This document shows positions 37,251 to 45,929 of a stretch of 64,000 nucleotides of DNA, piece after piece. The notes beneath the pieces were generated by a model that saw nothing but the letters and a program-made list of their open reading frames with translations, made no database searches and had not been told where the DNA came from. Made by a program: the position numbers and the translations under genes. Each line of letters begins with the position of its first letter. Positions within the stretch are counted from its first letter, which is position 1. The stretch is taken from contig NZ_VDYZ01000004.1 of the NCBI RefSeq assembly GCF_007673095.1, forward strand, positions 166,279 to 230,278, read 5' to 3'. This DNA comes from Corynebacterium glyciniphilum AJ 3170. Lineage in GTDB: Bacteria > Actinomycetota > Actinomycetes > Mycobacteriales > Mycobacteriaceae.

Positions 37251-39077
37251 ATGACCGTGACTGCCACCGACACCACCACAGACCTTGACCAGCAGGTCAC
37301 GGACTGGATCACCACCTTCGCCGACGCACTCAACACCACTGATCCCGATGCTGCCGCCGATGCCGTCGCCGCGCTGTTCGAACCCGACGGATTCTGGCGC
37401 GACCTCGTCGTCTTCACCTGGAACCTGCACACCGCCGAAGGAATTGACGCCATCGCTGAGCTGGTCCGGGAGAACAACGACCGGATCGGTGCCACCGATC
37501 TCAGCGTCGAAGACGCCACCGACGAGGGCGACGGAGTCACCCGCGGCACCGTCACCTTCACCACCCCGGTGTTCAAGGCCCGCGCCATTGTCCGTCTCCG
37601 CGACGGGAAGATCTGGACGCTGCTGACCTCTGCCAGGGAACTCGTCGCACGCCCCGAGCCCAAGGGGCGCAACCGGCCCAAAGGTGTCGAGCACGGCCCG
37701 GACGCAGAGAAACTCAACTGGGCGGACAAGCGGGCACAGCGGCAGGAACGCCTCGGCTACGAGGACCAGCCCTACGTCCTGATCATCGGTGGAGGTCAGG
37801 GAGGCATCGCTCTGGCTGCACGCCTGAAGCACCAGGGTGTGCCCACCCTCGTCGTCGAGAAGTCCGACCGCCCCGGCGACCAGTGGCGCGGGCGCTACCA
37901 CTCCCTGTGCCTGCATGATCCGGTCTGGTACGACCACCTGCCGTATCTGCCGTTCCCCTCGACGTGGCCGGTGTTCACGCCGAAGGACAAGATGGGCGAC
38001 TGGCTGGAGCACTACACCGGCATCATGGACCTGGACTACTGGACGAAGACCACCTGTGAACGCGCGTCCTACGATGAGACGACCGGCACCTGGGAGGTCG
38101 TCGTCTCCCGTGACGGCGAGCAGGTCGTCCTCAACCCCACCCAACTGGTTCTGGCAACCGGAATGTCCGGTGTGCCGAACAAACCGTCCTTCCCGGGGGA
38201 GGAGGACTTCCGCGGCGAGATCCGGCACTCCTCCGAGCACCCCGGCGGCGAGACAGACAAGGGACGACGGGTCGTCGTCCTCGGGGCGAACAACTCCGCC
38301 CACGACATCTGCAAGGACCTGCACGACAACGGCGCACACCCGATCATGATCCAGCGCTCGTCGACCCACATCGTCAACTCCGACGCGTTCATCAAGCACG
38401 TCACCTCGCCGCTGTTCTCTGAGGAAGCGGTCGAATCCGGTATCGACACCGACACCGCCGACATGCTCTTCGCCTCCTGGCCGTACAAACTGCTGCCCGC
38501 CGGGCAGAAACAGGCCTTCGACGCAGTGCGCGAAGAGGACGCCGACTTCTACCGCCAGCTCGAGGACGCCGGATTCATGCTCGACTTCGGTGAGGACGAG
38601 TCCGGCCTGTTCCTGAAGTACCTGCGTCGTGGTTCCGGCTACTACATCAACGTCGGCGCGTCCGAACTCGTCGCCGACGGCACGATCGAACTGCACAGCG
38701 GCGTCGGCATCGACCACTACACCGCCGACGGTGTGGTGCTCACCGACGGCACCGAACTCCAGGCTGACGTGGTGGTGCTGGCCACCGGTTACGGGTCGAT
38801 GAACGGCTGGGCCGAGATGTTGATCAGCCCGGAGGTCGCCGACAAGGTCGGCAAGTGCTGGGGACTGGGCTCCGACACCGCCAAGGATCCGGGCCCGTGG
38901 GAGGGCGAACTGCGCAACATGTGGAAGCCGACCCAGCAGGAGAACCTCTGGTTCATGGGTGGCAACCTGCACCAGGGGCGTCACTACTCGCGCTACCTGG
39001 CCCTGCAGCTCGCCGCCCGGCACGAGGGGCTGGACACCCCGGTGTACAAGCTCGCGCCGGTGCACCACACCTCCTGA
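37251..39077 (+). CDS. Flavin-dependent monooxygenase with N-terminal NTF2-like domain
   Basis: 608 residues. Residues 1–135 look like an SnoaL/NTF2 fold (VTDWITTFADALN, WRDLVVFTWNLHT). An FAD Rossmann motif, IIGGGQGGIALAARL, is near 178. A second dinucleotide motif, VVLGANNSAHDI, is near 342 and an ATG-type motif LATGYG near 515. Together these resemble group B flavoprotein monooxygenases (FMO/BVMO), NADPH-dependent. Substrate is unknown. AAAGGA precedes the ATG at 37251. It stands alone between holA and the esterases. Confidence 0.88.
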   Translation: MTVTATDTTTDLDQQVTDWITTFADALNTTDPDAAADAVAALFEPDGFWRDLVVFTWNLHTAEGIDAIAELVRENNDRIGATDLSVEDATDEGDGVTRGTVTFTTPVFKARAIVRLRDGKIWTLLTSARELVARPEPKGRNRPKGVEHGPDAEKLNWADKRAQRQERLGYEDQPYVLIIGGGQGGIALAARLKHQGVPTLVVEKSDRPGDQWRGRYHSLCLHDPVWYDHLPYLPFPSTWPVFTPKDKMGDWLEHYTGIMDLDYWTKTTCERASYDETTGTWEVVVSRDGEQVVLNPTQLVLATGMSGVPNKPSFPGEEDFRGEIRHSSEHPGGETDKGRRVVVLGANNSAHDICKDLHDNGAHPIMIQRSSTHIVNSDAFIKHVTSPLFSEEAVESGIDTDTADMLFASWPYKLLPAGQKQAFDAVREEDADFYRQLEDAGFMLDFGEDESGLFLKYLRRGSGYYINVGASELVADGTIELHSGVGIDHYTADGVVLTDGTELQADVVVLATGYGSMNGWAEMLISPEVADKVGKCWGLGSDTAKDPGPWEGELRNMWKPTQQENLWFMGGNLHQGRHYSRYLALQLAARHEGLDTPVYKLAPVHHTS

Positions 39078-39102
39078 GGGTGCAGCGTGCCGGGGCCGTC
39101 CG

Positions 39103-39196
39103 GACCGGGAGCGTAATCCGTGACATTACTGCGGGGTCGAGGAAAATCTGACCTGGGGTTTCCAGGTTCGGCATGTCACGGATTACGCTCCCGGTC
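39103..39196. repeat. 24-bp perfect inverted repeat enclosing 46 bp
   Basis: The arms are 39103–39126 and 39173–39196, identical as complements over 24 bp (beginning GACCGGGAGCG). Inside, ACCTGG/CCAGGT form a small hairpin. The right arm runs into the esterase gene and supplies its last codons and stop. It could be a bidirectional terminator of two convergent genes or a MITE/REP-like element; no target duplication was found. Confidence 0.85.
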
Positions 39197-40292
39197 GTTT
39201 CTCGTTTTTCTCCTCGGCCAGCTCCGTGGTCCCGCCGTCGAGCCGGTTGCCGAGGTCCTCGTGGGACAGGGTGGTCACGCGGTGGATGATCTCCAGCACC
39301 TGGCTGTAATGCCTCGAGGAGTCCTTCAGGAACGACGTGTGGTCCTCGTCGCGCAGCATGACCAGCTTCGCATTGCCTCCGTCGCGGGTGACGGCGTCGA
39401 CGTAGTGCTGCGAGTTCGCCGGTGGGACGAGGGTGTCCGCGGTCCCGTGCACCGCCACGACCGGGATGTGCCGGTTGATGTTCTGGATCGGGTCGATGCT
39501 GCCGTAGCGCTGCGGTAACTCTGCGGGCGTGCCTTTCATGGCTTTGACGATATTGTCGTCGCCGTGTTCGGCGGCCCACACCAGGTCCAGCGGGCCGGAC
39601 AGTGACACCACGCGGTTCGGCGTGAACTTCGGGTCCGCACCGAGCGTGCCGGTCTCCAGGTCACCGCGGGTGCCGGCCCACGCGGCGAGTTGAGCCCCGG
39701 CGCTGTGCCCGACGACGGTCTCGTCGTCGATCGTGATCTCCGGGTGCCGCTTGTCGATGGAGGGGATGTAGTCCAGAGCATCGGCGACATCGGTGAAGGT
39801 CTGCGGCCAACCGCCACCTTCGCTGACGTCGCGGTACTCCACGTTGAGCACCGCCAATCCGCGTGAGGCCAGATCGGCGGCGATGTGTCGTGACCCGGGA
39901 GCCCCGCCGTGCCATGCTCCGCCGTGGATGAACACGACCAGGGGGACGGTGTCCTCGTCATGCTCACCCTCGGGCAGGTAGAAGTCGGCCCAGTTCTGCG
40001 TGGGATCCGGTGTGCCCTCGCGGACCGGGTAGACGAAACGTTCCACGAAACCGTCGGCCACCTCGTCATCCGGGACATCGGGGACGACCGTCGCTCCGTC
40101 CAGTTCGATGGTGCCGGACGGTGGGGAGGAATGCCCGCCGTCGGAGTTACTTCCAGAACTGCGGTCGTCGCCGCAGGACACCAGCGCACCGGTGAATGCG
40201 ACGGCGGCGAGCAGGCACGCGACACGACGGGGGCTGCGTGGGTTACGGGGGTTACGGGGGTGAGGAGCGAGGCACGGGTATGACTGGGGCAC
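39183..40292 (-). CDS. Lipoprotein alpha/beta-hydrolase (esterase), copy 1
   Basis: 369 residues. A signal peptide ends in the lipobox ALVSC (about residue 40), so the protein is an outer-surface lipoprotein. The oxyanion motif HGGAWHGG is present and the nucleophile is in VVGHSAGAQLA. D and H candidates are in GTADTLV and DEDHTSF. It resembles BD-FAE-type carboxylesterases. The GTG start has AGGAGA 8 nt upstream. It is a paralogue of the next gene, with very similar sequence through most of the catalytic domain. Confidence 0.88.
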   Translation of the reverse strand: MPQSYPCLAPHPRNPRNPRSPRRVACLLAAVAFTGALVSCGDDRSSGSNSDGGHSSPPSGTIELDGATVVPDVPDDEVADGFVERFVYPVREGTPDPTQNWADFYLPEGEHDEDTVPLVVFIHGGAWHGGAPGSRHIAADLASRGLAVLNVEYRDVSEGGGWPQTFTDVADALDYIPSIDKRHPEITIDDETVVGHSAGAQLAAWAGTRGDLETGTLGADPKFTPNRVVSLSGPLDLVWAAEHGDDNIVKAMKGTPAELPQRYGSIDPIQNINRHIPVVAVHGTADTLVPPANSQHYVDAVTRDGGNAKLVMLRDEDHTSFLKDSSRHYSQVLEIIHRVTTLSHEDLGNRLDGGTTELAEEKNEKRPGA

Positions 40293-40386
40293 GACAGGTC
40301 TCTCCTCGGTACTGGATGCAGTGCTGGCTCACGGGCCGGAACCGTACGTCTCTGAGCATACTGGTGGGGCCACGGAGCCGAAGGAG

Positions 40387-41394
40387 TTAGAACCGGTTGC
40401 CGTCCAGTTCATCGTGGGGGAGTGTGGCCGTCTGGTGGATGATCCCCATCACCTGCCGGTAGTGCGGGGAGGAGGACTTGATGAAGGACACGTGGTCTTC
40501 GCCATGGAAGAGAATGAGTTCCGTACTCCCGCCGGCCTCCTTCACCGCGTCGACGTAGTGCTCCGAGTTTTCGTGGGGTACGAGTGAGTCGTCGGTGCCG
40601 TGCACGGCAACCACGGCGACACCCGGGTTGATGTTCCGGATCGGGTCGATGCTGTCGTAGGCTTTCGGCAGTTGCCCCGGAGTCGCCTCCATCGCCTCGA
40701 CGATGTTGTCGTCACCGTTCTTTGCCGCCCAGATGAGGTCGAGGGGACCGGCCAGCGAAACCACACGGGTCGGTGAGAAACGCGGATTCGCGCCCGCCTC
40801 GTCGTCCGTCAACCGTTCACGGGATCCGGCCCAGGCGGCGAGTTGGCCGCCGGCACTGTGCCCGACGACCGTCGCGTCATCGACGGCGATCTCCGGGTAG
40901 TGTTCATCTACGGCCGGAATGTGGTCGAGTGCGTCGGCGACATCGGTGAACGTCTTCGGCCACCCGCCGCCCTCACTGACCCCGCGGTACTCCACGTTGA
41001 GCACCGCCAGTCCACGAGAAGCCAGGTCGGCAGCGATATGGCGGGAACCTTGAGCCCCACCGTTCCATCCACTGCCCTGCAGGTAGACAACCAACGGCAG
41101 TGAGTCGATGTCGTGCGTCCCCTCCGGGAGGTAGAGATCAGCCCAGTTCTCGGACGGGTCCGGGGTGCCTTTCCGGACGGGGTAGACGATCCGCTCGACG
41201 AAACCGTCGGACACTTCGTCGTCCGGCACACCGGTGACCACCGTCAGACCATTGACCTCGGTGGTCTCTGTGACAGGAGGGGACCCGGCCGACGCTCCGC
41301 CGTCACCACCACAGGCCGAGAGCAGGGCGGTGCCGATCACCGACGTGGCCAGGACGGCGACGGTTCTGATCGTGCACTGGATCCGCGGTGTCAC
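40387..41394 (-). CDS. Lipoprotein alpha/beta-hydrolase (esterase), copy 2
   Basis: 335 residues. The lipobox is LLSAC (about residue 28). The nucleophile is VVGHSAGGQLA, and the acid and histidine are in GTDDSLV and GEDHVSF. The HGG oxyanion motif of copy 1 is replaced by QGSGWNGG. The GTG start has AGGAG 8 nt upstream. The gene begins 33 nt after the M20 hydrolase stop and may be the tail of that operon. It arose with copy 1 by tandem duplication. Confidence 0.87.
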   Translation of the reverse strand: MTPRIQCTIRTVAVLATSVIGTALLSACGGDGGASAGSPPVTETTEVNGLTVVTGVPDDEVSDGFVERIVYPVRKGTPDPSENWADLYLPEGTHDIDSLPLVVYLQGSGWNGGAQGSRHIAADLASRGLAVLNVEYRGVSEGGGWPKTFTDVADALDHIPAVDEHYPEIAVDDATVVGHSAGGQLAAWAGSRERLTDDEAGANPRFSPTRVVSLAGPLDLIWAAKNGDDNIVEAMEATPGQLPKAYDSIDPIRNINPGVAVVAVHGTDDSLVPHENSEHYVDAVKEAGGSTELILFHGEDHVSFIKSSSPHYRQVMGIIHQTATLPHDELDGNRF

Positions 41395-41427
41395 CGGTGG
41401 CTCTCCTGTGTCGTTCTTGAGTGTCGG

Positions 41428-42711
41428 TCAGTTTCCACCGGAGTGTACTGATTCCGCCAGACGCCGGACGACCTCGGTGAGCACCTCCACCCCCGCCAGC
41501 ATGTCGTCGTCCCGGGTGAGCTCCGCCTCGTTGTGGGAGACCCCCTCGACACTGGGCACGAACAGCATCACCGTCGGGACCTTCTCCTTCATGTTCGTCG
41601 AATCGTGGCCGGCCACCGTGTAGATCTCCCGGTGACTGAAACCCAGGTCGCGGGCGACCTCACCCGCCAGGGCGATGCCCTCTGCAGGATAGGGGTTCAA
41701 CGCCCACTGGTGCGTCAGCTCCCGTTCCACCCGGACATGTGCCTCGTCTTCCGCCGCCGCGATGACCTCGGCCACCCGGGTCTCCGCCCACTGCAGGATG
41801 TCGGTGTCGGGGGAGCGCAGGTCGAGGTTCATCGTCACCTCCCGGGCGATGGTGACCGGGGAATTGGGCTCCACCACCATCTGCGAGACGGAGGCCTGCA
41901 GCGACCCCGCAGGAACCTCCTCGGTCATCCGGCGCACTGCGGCGATCACCAGGGAAGCGCCGAACAGTGCGTCGCGCCGGTCGGACATCAGGGTTGACCC
42001 GGTGTGTCCCTGTTCGCCGTGGACGGTGACCCGGAACTTCCTGGCTCCCCAGGTGGCGGACACCAGCCCGATGGTGGTGCCGGTGTCCTCCAGTATCCGC
42101 CCCTGCTCGACATGGATCTCCGCGTACGCGGCGATCTCCGGGGGCGCGACGACGGGTGTCCAGTCGGCCTCTGCCAGTGCGTCCGCCACCGTGACCCCGG
42201 CATGGTCGGTGGAGGCCAGCGCCTCGGCCAGGTCCAACGATCCGGTGTACACGGAGCTTCCCATCATCGACGGGGAGAACCGGGAGCCTTCCTCGTTGAA
42301 CCAGTTGACCACCGCGAGGTTGACGTCGCCGCTGTGTGAGGGGTGTGCTTCGTCGACGAGCGCCGACACGGCGTACAGCCCGGCGAGGACGCCGTAGGAG
42401 CCGTCGAAACGACCGGCCAGCGGCTGGGAGTCCATGTGCGAACCGACCAGCACGTACGGTGCACCGGGGGTGCGCTCGAAGAGCCCGAATTGGTTGCCGA
42501 TCTCGTCGAACTGCACCCGTCCGCCGTGCCGGTCCACCTGCTCGGTGAACCAGGAACGGACGGCGCGGTCGTCGGGCGTCGCCGCCTGCCGGTCGATGCC
42601 CCCGCCGGGTGTGGCGCCGAAGACGGACATGGCGGCGAAGTCCTCGAGAAAACCGGCGGTGGACGGCGCAGGCGGTGTGGACGCGGAAACAGCGGTCTCA
42701 CGTGTGCTCAT
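41428..42711 (-). CDS. M20-family Zn hydrolase (allantoate amidohydrolase / N-carbamoyl-amino-acid hydrolase type)
   Basis: 427 residues. Dinuclear metal site motifs are GSHMDSQPLAGRFDG, NEEGSRF, and HVEQGR, with AGHDSTNM near the C-terminus. This combination marks the amidase/hydantoinase/carbamoylase subfamily that splits N-carbamoyl or ureido groups. The start codon overlaps the amidohydrolase stop codon. With the PucR regulator and NCS1 permease nearby, a ureide or hydantoin substrate is likely. Exact substrate is not decidable. Confidence 0.88.
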   Translation of the reverse strand: MSTRETAVSASTPPAPSTAGFLEDFAAMSVFGATPGGGIDRQAATPDDRAVRSWFTEQVDRHGGRVQFDEIGNQFGLFERTPGAPYVLVGSHMDSQPLAGRFDGSYGVLAGLYAVSALVDEAHPSHSGDVNLAVVNWFNEEGSRFSPSMMGSSVYTGSLDLAEALASTDHAGVTVADALAEADWTPVVAPPEIAAYAEIHVEQGRILEDTGTTIGLVSATWGARKFRVTVHGEQGHTGSTLMSDRRDALFGASLVIAAVRRMTEEVPAGSLQASVSQMVVEPNSPVTIAREVTMNLDLRSPDTDILQWAETRVAEVIAAAEDEAHVRVERELTHQWALNPYPAEGIALAGEVARDLGFSHREIYTVAGHDSTNMKEKVPTVMLFVPSVEGVSHNEAELTRDDDMLAGVEVLTEVVRRLAESVHSGGN

Positions 42712-44414
42712 CAGAGTGTCTCCTTCTGTGCTGGTGGTCGGGTGGCCCAGTGCTTGTCGCCGAAGACCGTTTCGCCACCCACCACCGTGGCCAGCACGGG
42801 AATGTCAGCGATCCGGGAGGGGTCGACACCGGGATCGGTCGGGTCCTGGTCGAGAACGACCAGGTCGGCGAGCTGGCCGGGGATGATCTGGCCTTTGCGT
42901 CCGGCCCAGCCGGTGGTCTGTGCCGACCCCACGGTGTAGGCGTGCACGGCTTGGGCGGCGGTGATCCGGTCGGCGGGACCGTAGGCCTGACCGGATTCGG
43001 TGCAGCGTTCAACGAAAGCCTGGATCACCGACAGTGGTGCTCCTCCCGCGACCGGACGGTCCGAACTGCCCGGCAGGACGACACCGGCGTCGAGGACCCT
43101 TTGGGCCGGGTAGGACAGCAGGCTGCGGTCGGGCCCGAGTTTGTCGATCATCGCGTCGCCGAACTCGGCGATGAACCGGGGCTGGGGGACCAGTACCGCG
43201 TCGACGCCCGCGATGGCCGTCAGCTGGTCGTCTCGGACCACACCACCGTGTTCGATGCGGTGCGGCATGCGGGGTGGCCCGAAACGACGTCGTGCCTCAC
43301 CGATGACGTCGACCGCGTAGTCCACGGCGGCGTCCCCGATGGCGTGCATGGCCAGTGACCAGCCTCCGGCGGCTGCCTCGAGAGCATGGTCCCGCATCAT
43401 CTTCGGGTCGCCCTGGAAGTATCCGCGGTGGTGGGTGCAGTGGTGGTAGTCCTCGGACATGGCCGCGGTGGAGCCGATCAGGGAGCCGTCGGTGAAGATC
43501 TTCGCCGGGCCGATCTGGAGCCACTCGTCACCGACGCCGGTGCGCACCCCGGCAGACAGTGACCGCACCGTCGCGTCCTCCGGTGCGCCCGCCACGTCGT
43601 GCAGGGCGTCGATGGTGACCATCGTCTGCATCCGCGTGCTCAGCAGACCCTTGTCGCGCGCGGTCTGGTAGGCACCGAATTCCCGTGGACTGTGCCCGAT
43701 CCACCCACCGGCGATGCCCGCGTCGGTCACCGAGGTCAACCCCTCTGACACATACCGGGACGTGGCGAGGTCGAGGGCGCGGGTGATGAGGCCCTCGGAC
43801 TCCGGCTGCAGCAGAGCCTGTACCGGCCGCATCGCGTTCTCGTCCAACAGGCCGGTGGGACGGCCGTGCTCGTCGACACGGATCTCACCGCCGTCGGGCT
43901 GGTCCGGATGCTCCGGGGCGATACCCGCACGACGCAACGCCTCAGAGTTCACGGTGAGGGCGTGTCCGGAGTTGTGCTTGATGATGACCGGGCGTCCACC
44001 GCCGATCCCGTCCAGCCGGTCGATCTGCAAGGGGCCGTCCTGCAACGCGAGAGGCCGGAAGTTAGATGCGATGATCCAGTCGTCGCCGTCGGAGGCGGCG
44101 GCGGTCGTCTCGACCCGGGCGGTGAGGGCGTGGTAGACGTCCGCGACGGTCTCGCAGGATCCCAGGTCGACCTCGATCAGTGTCTGACCGAACCACACGC
44201 TGTGGGCATGGACGTCATTGAATCCGGGCAGGAGGGTCGCTCCGCCGGCGTCGATCACGTGGACGGGGGAGGCGGTGCCGGTGAAGCGGTCGAGGTCGTC
44301 GTCGACGCCGAGGATCGCCCCGTTCCACAGTCCGACACGACTGGCGTAGGGCCGGTCCGGATCGCCGGTGATGACGGTGGCGTTCTCGATGACGGTGTCG
44401 GGACGCAGTGGCAT
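42711..44414 (-). CDS. Amidohydrolase family 3 (YtcJ-type) metal-dependent hydrolase
   Basis: 567 residues. Metal ligands in GFNDVHAHSVW, HAIGDAAVD and RIEHGG fit the amidohydrolase_3 family, as does the late SSDRPV. The ATG at 44414 has GAGGTGA 8 nt upstream; an ATG further upstream lacks such a site. It is the first gene of a minus-strand operon with the M20 hydrolase and divergent from the PucR regulator. Substrate is unknown; members act on N-substituted amides and formamides. Confidence 0.88.
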   Translation of the reverse strand: MPLRPDTVIENATVITGDPDRPYASRVGLWNGAILGVDDDLDRFTGTASPVHVIDAGGATLLPGFNDVHAHSVWFGQTLIEVDLGSCETVADVYHALTARVETTAAASDGDDWIIASNFRPLALQDGPLQIDRLDGIGGGRPVIIKHNSGHALTVNSEALRRAGIAPEHPDQPDGGEIRVDEHGRPTGLLDENAMRPVQALLQPESEGLITRALDLATSRYVSEGLTSVTDAGIAGGWIGHSPREFGAYQTARDKGLLSTRMQTMVTIDALHDVAGAPEDATVRSLSAGVRTGVGDEWLQIGPAKIFTDGSLIGSTAAMSEDYHHCTHHRGYFQGDPKMMRDHALEAAAGGWSLAMHAIGDAAVDYAVDVIGEARRRFGPPRMPHRIEHGGVVRDDQLTAIAGVDAVLVPQPRFIAEFGDAMIDKLGPDRSLLSYPAQRVLDAGVVLPGSSDRPVAGGAPLSVIQAFVERCTESGQAYGPADRITAAQAVHAYTVGSAQTTGWAGRKGQIIPGQLADLVVLDQDPTDPGVDPSRIADIPVLATVVGGETVFGDKHWATRPPAQKETL

Positions 44415-44566
44415 AGAAGAAGTCACCTCGCGGTGTCTCGGGGCAGGAGCTGCTGCCCGGGGGTCGGTGTGTTCCACAGCACCCTAGGCCGCCGTCTCCG
44501 GCGCGTGGGACATCCTGGTGCCGTCCCTGTGATTCTGCCGGTGTCAGGCGGCGTAGGGTTGTGCAC

Positions 44567-45775
44567 ATGCACTCCGAATCGTCTCAACCGTCTCAACCCT
44601 CTGAGTCGCCTGAGTCGTCCAGCACAGCGGGTACCCCGGCAGTTGCAGAGGAAGACCACGAGTGGCTCGCCCTGGTCGATGAACTGGACAAGGAGCTCCC
44701 GCTGCTCGCCGAGGAGTTCCTGTCGGAACTGCTGTCCTCCGGGCTCTACTCCGGGGGCCTGGTGAACCGGAAGGACCTCGCGGAGTCTGCGGCGGAGACC
44801 TTCGTCTTCCTCATCGACCGCCTGCGGTCGCCCCTGGGTGCGCCCGACCGTCATCTCATCGCACGCCGCCTCGGACGCCTCCGTGCCCGGCAGGGTGTGG
44901 CGATGCAGGACCTGGTGGATGCCGTACAGCTGGATTTCCCGGTGCTCTGGCGTCGGCTCCGCCTGCATGCCGGTGAGGAACGCATGGGCGTGCTGATCAA
45001 CCATGTCGAGCGTGTGCATCTGGTGGTCGACCGGTATTCGTTCTCGGTGCGTGAGGAGTTCATCCGCGAGACCGCCAGGATCGCCCAGAACGTCAGCATC
45101 GCCAACCAACGGCACCTGGCGCGGTTGTTCGCCGAGGGGCCCGTCAACGCCGACGTTCTCGGAGACGTCGCCACCGGCTTGGGGGTGGACGGCGACGCAA
45201 CCTATGAGCTGGCGCTGATCTCGCCCGAACATGTGGGCGCCGTGCGGCGGACGATCGGAGATGAACTCGCCGACGGCACGCTCTTCGGCCACGAGATCGG
45301 CCCGACGTTGGCCGTGCTGCGCCCTCCGGACAAGGCGCAGCCCCTGGACACCATGATCGGCGAATGCGCCGGTGTGCTGTTCAGCGGAGTGCAGGGACTG
45401 GCGGCGGTACGGGTGACGGCGCGCGGAGCAGTGGAGATGCTGCGCTCCCACCCCGAACTCTCGCGGCTACACCCGTACACCGACCTGCTTCCCGGCACCG
45501 TGCTGCGGCACATCCGTGGCCGCATGGTCCCCGGCTTCCTCAGGGAGGAGAGTGCCGCGATCGAGGAACTGGTGCAGGACGGATCGGATCAACTTGTGCC
45601 CACGGTGCGGACGTTCCTCGGTACCGGGACAGTGAAGGCCACGGCGTCTGCGATGTACTGCCACCGCAACACCGTGGTCAACCGGTTGAACAGTTTCGCC
45701 AGGGTCACCGGCCTTGACGTCACCCGGCCGGCGGACGCGGGCATCGTCCAACTGCTCCTGCCCGTCGCCCCGTGA
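44567..45775 (+). CDS. PucR-family transcriptional regulator
   Basis: 402 residues. The C-terminal HTH_30 is clear: TVKATASAMYCHRNTVVNRLNSFARVTGLD. The central region is a GGDEF-like/CdaR domain and the N-terminus a helical sensor. TAGGGT (44554–44559) ends 7 nt before the ATG at 44567, so the mRNA is leaderless; a GTG at 44561 also fits the frame. PucR proteins govern purine or ureide catabolism, often activated by a pathway intermediate. It is divergent from the two hydrolases it probably controls. Confidence 0.9.
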   Translation: MHSESSQPSQPSESPESSSTAGTPAVAEEDHEWLALVDELDKELPLLAEEFLSELLSSGLYSGGLVNRKDLAESAAETFVFLIDRLRSPLGAPDRHLIARRLGRLRARQGVAMQDLVDAVQLDFPVLWRRLRLHAGEERMGVLINHVERVHLVVDRYSFSVREEFIRETARIAQNVSIANQRHLARLFAEGPVNADVLGDVATGLGVDGDATYELALISPEHVGAVRRTIGDELADGTLFGHEIGPTLAVLRPPDKAQPLDTMIGECAGVLFSGVQGLAAVRVTARGAVEMLRSHPELSRLHPYTDLLPGTVLRHIRGRMVPGFLREESAAIEELVQDGSDQLVPTVRTFLGTGTVKATASAMYCHRNTVVNRLNSFARVTGLDVTRPADAGIVQLLLPVAP

Positions 45776-45929
45776 CCGGTTCGCCGGTCACCGGGCACGT
45801 GCGTTGGGCATCTGCACAATGACGGCAGGGTGGTGTCCACCGCTTTGACAACGTTATGTGACAGCCCTCACTGGAGATGTCGTGTGCTGTTTACGCTCGC
45901 ACCCGTCCCCCGAGAAGAGGAGAAGTTCT

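Noticed and set aside
35975..37729. Very long minus-strand open frame continuous with the VOC gene
   Set aside because: It is antisense to holA and the monooxygenase gene; only the last 118 codons look like a protein and have their own promoter.
37155..39068. 637-codon open frame on the minus strand
   Set aside because: It mirrors the monooxygenase gene; composition is that of an antisense frame in high-GC DNA with no recognisable domain.
45845..45850. TTGACA as the -35 of the MHS transporter gene
   Set aside because: No acceptable -10 lies 16–18 nt downstream.
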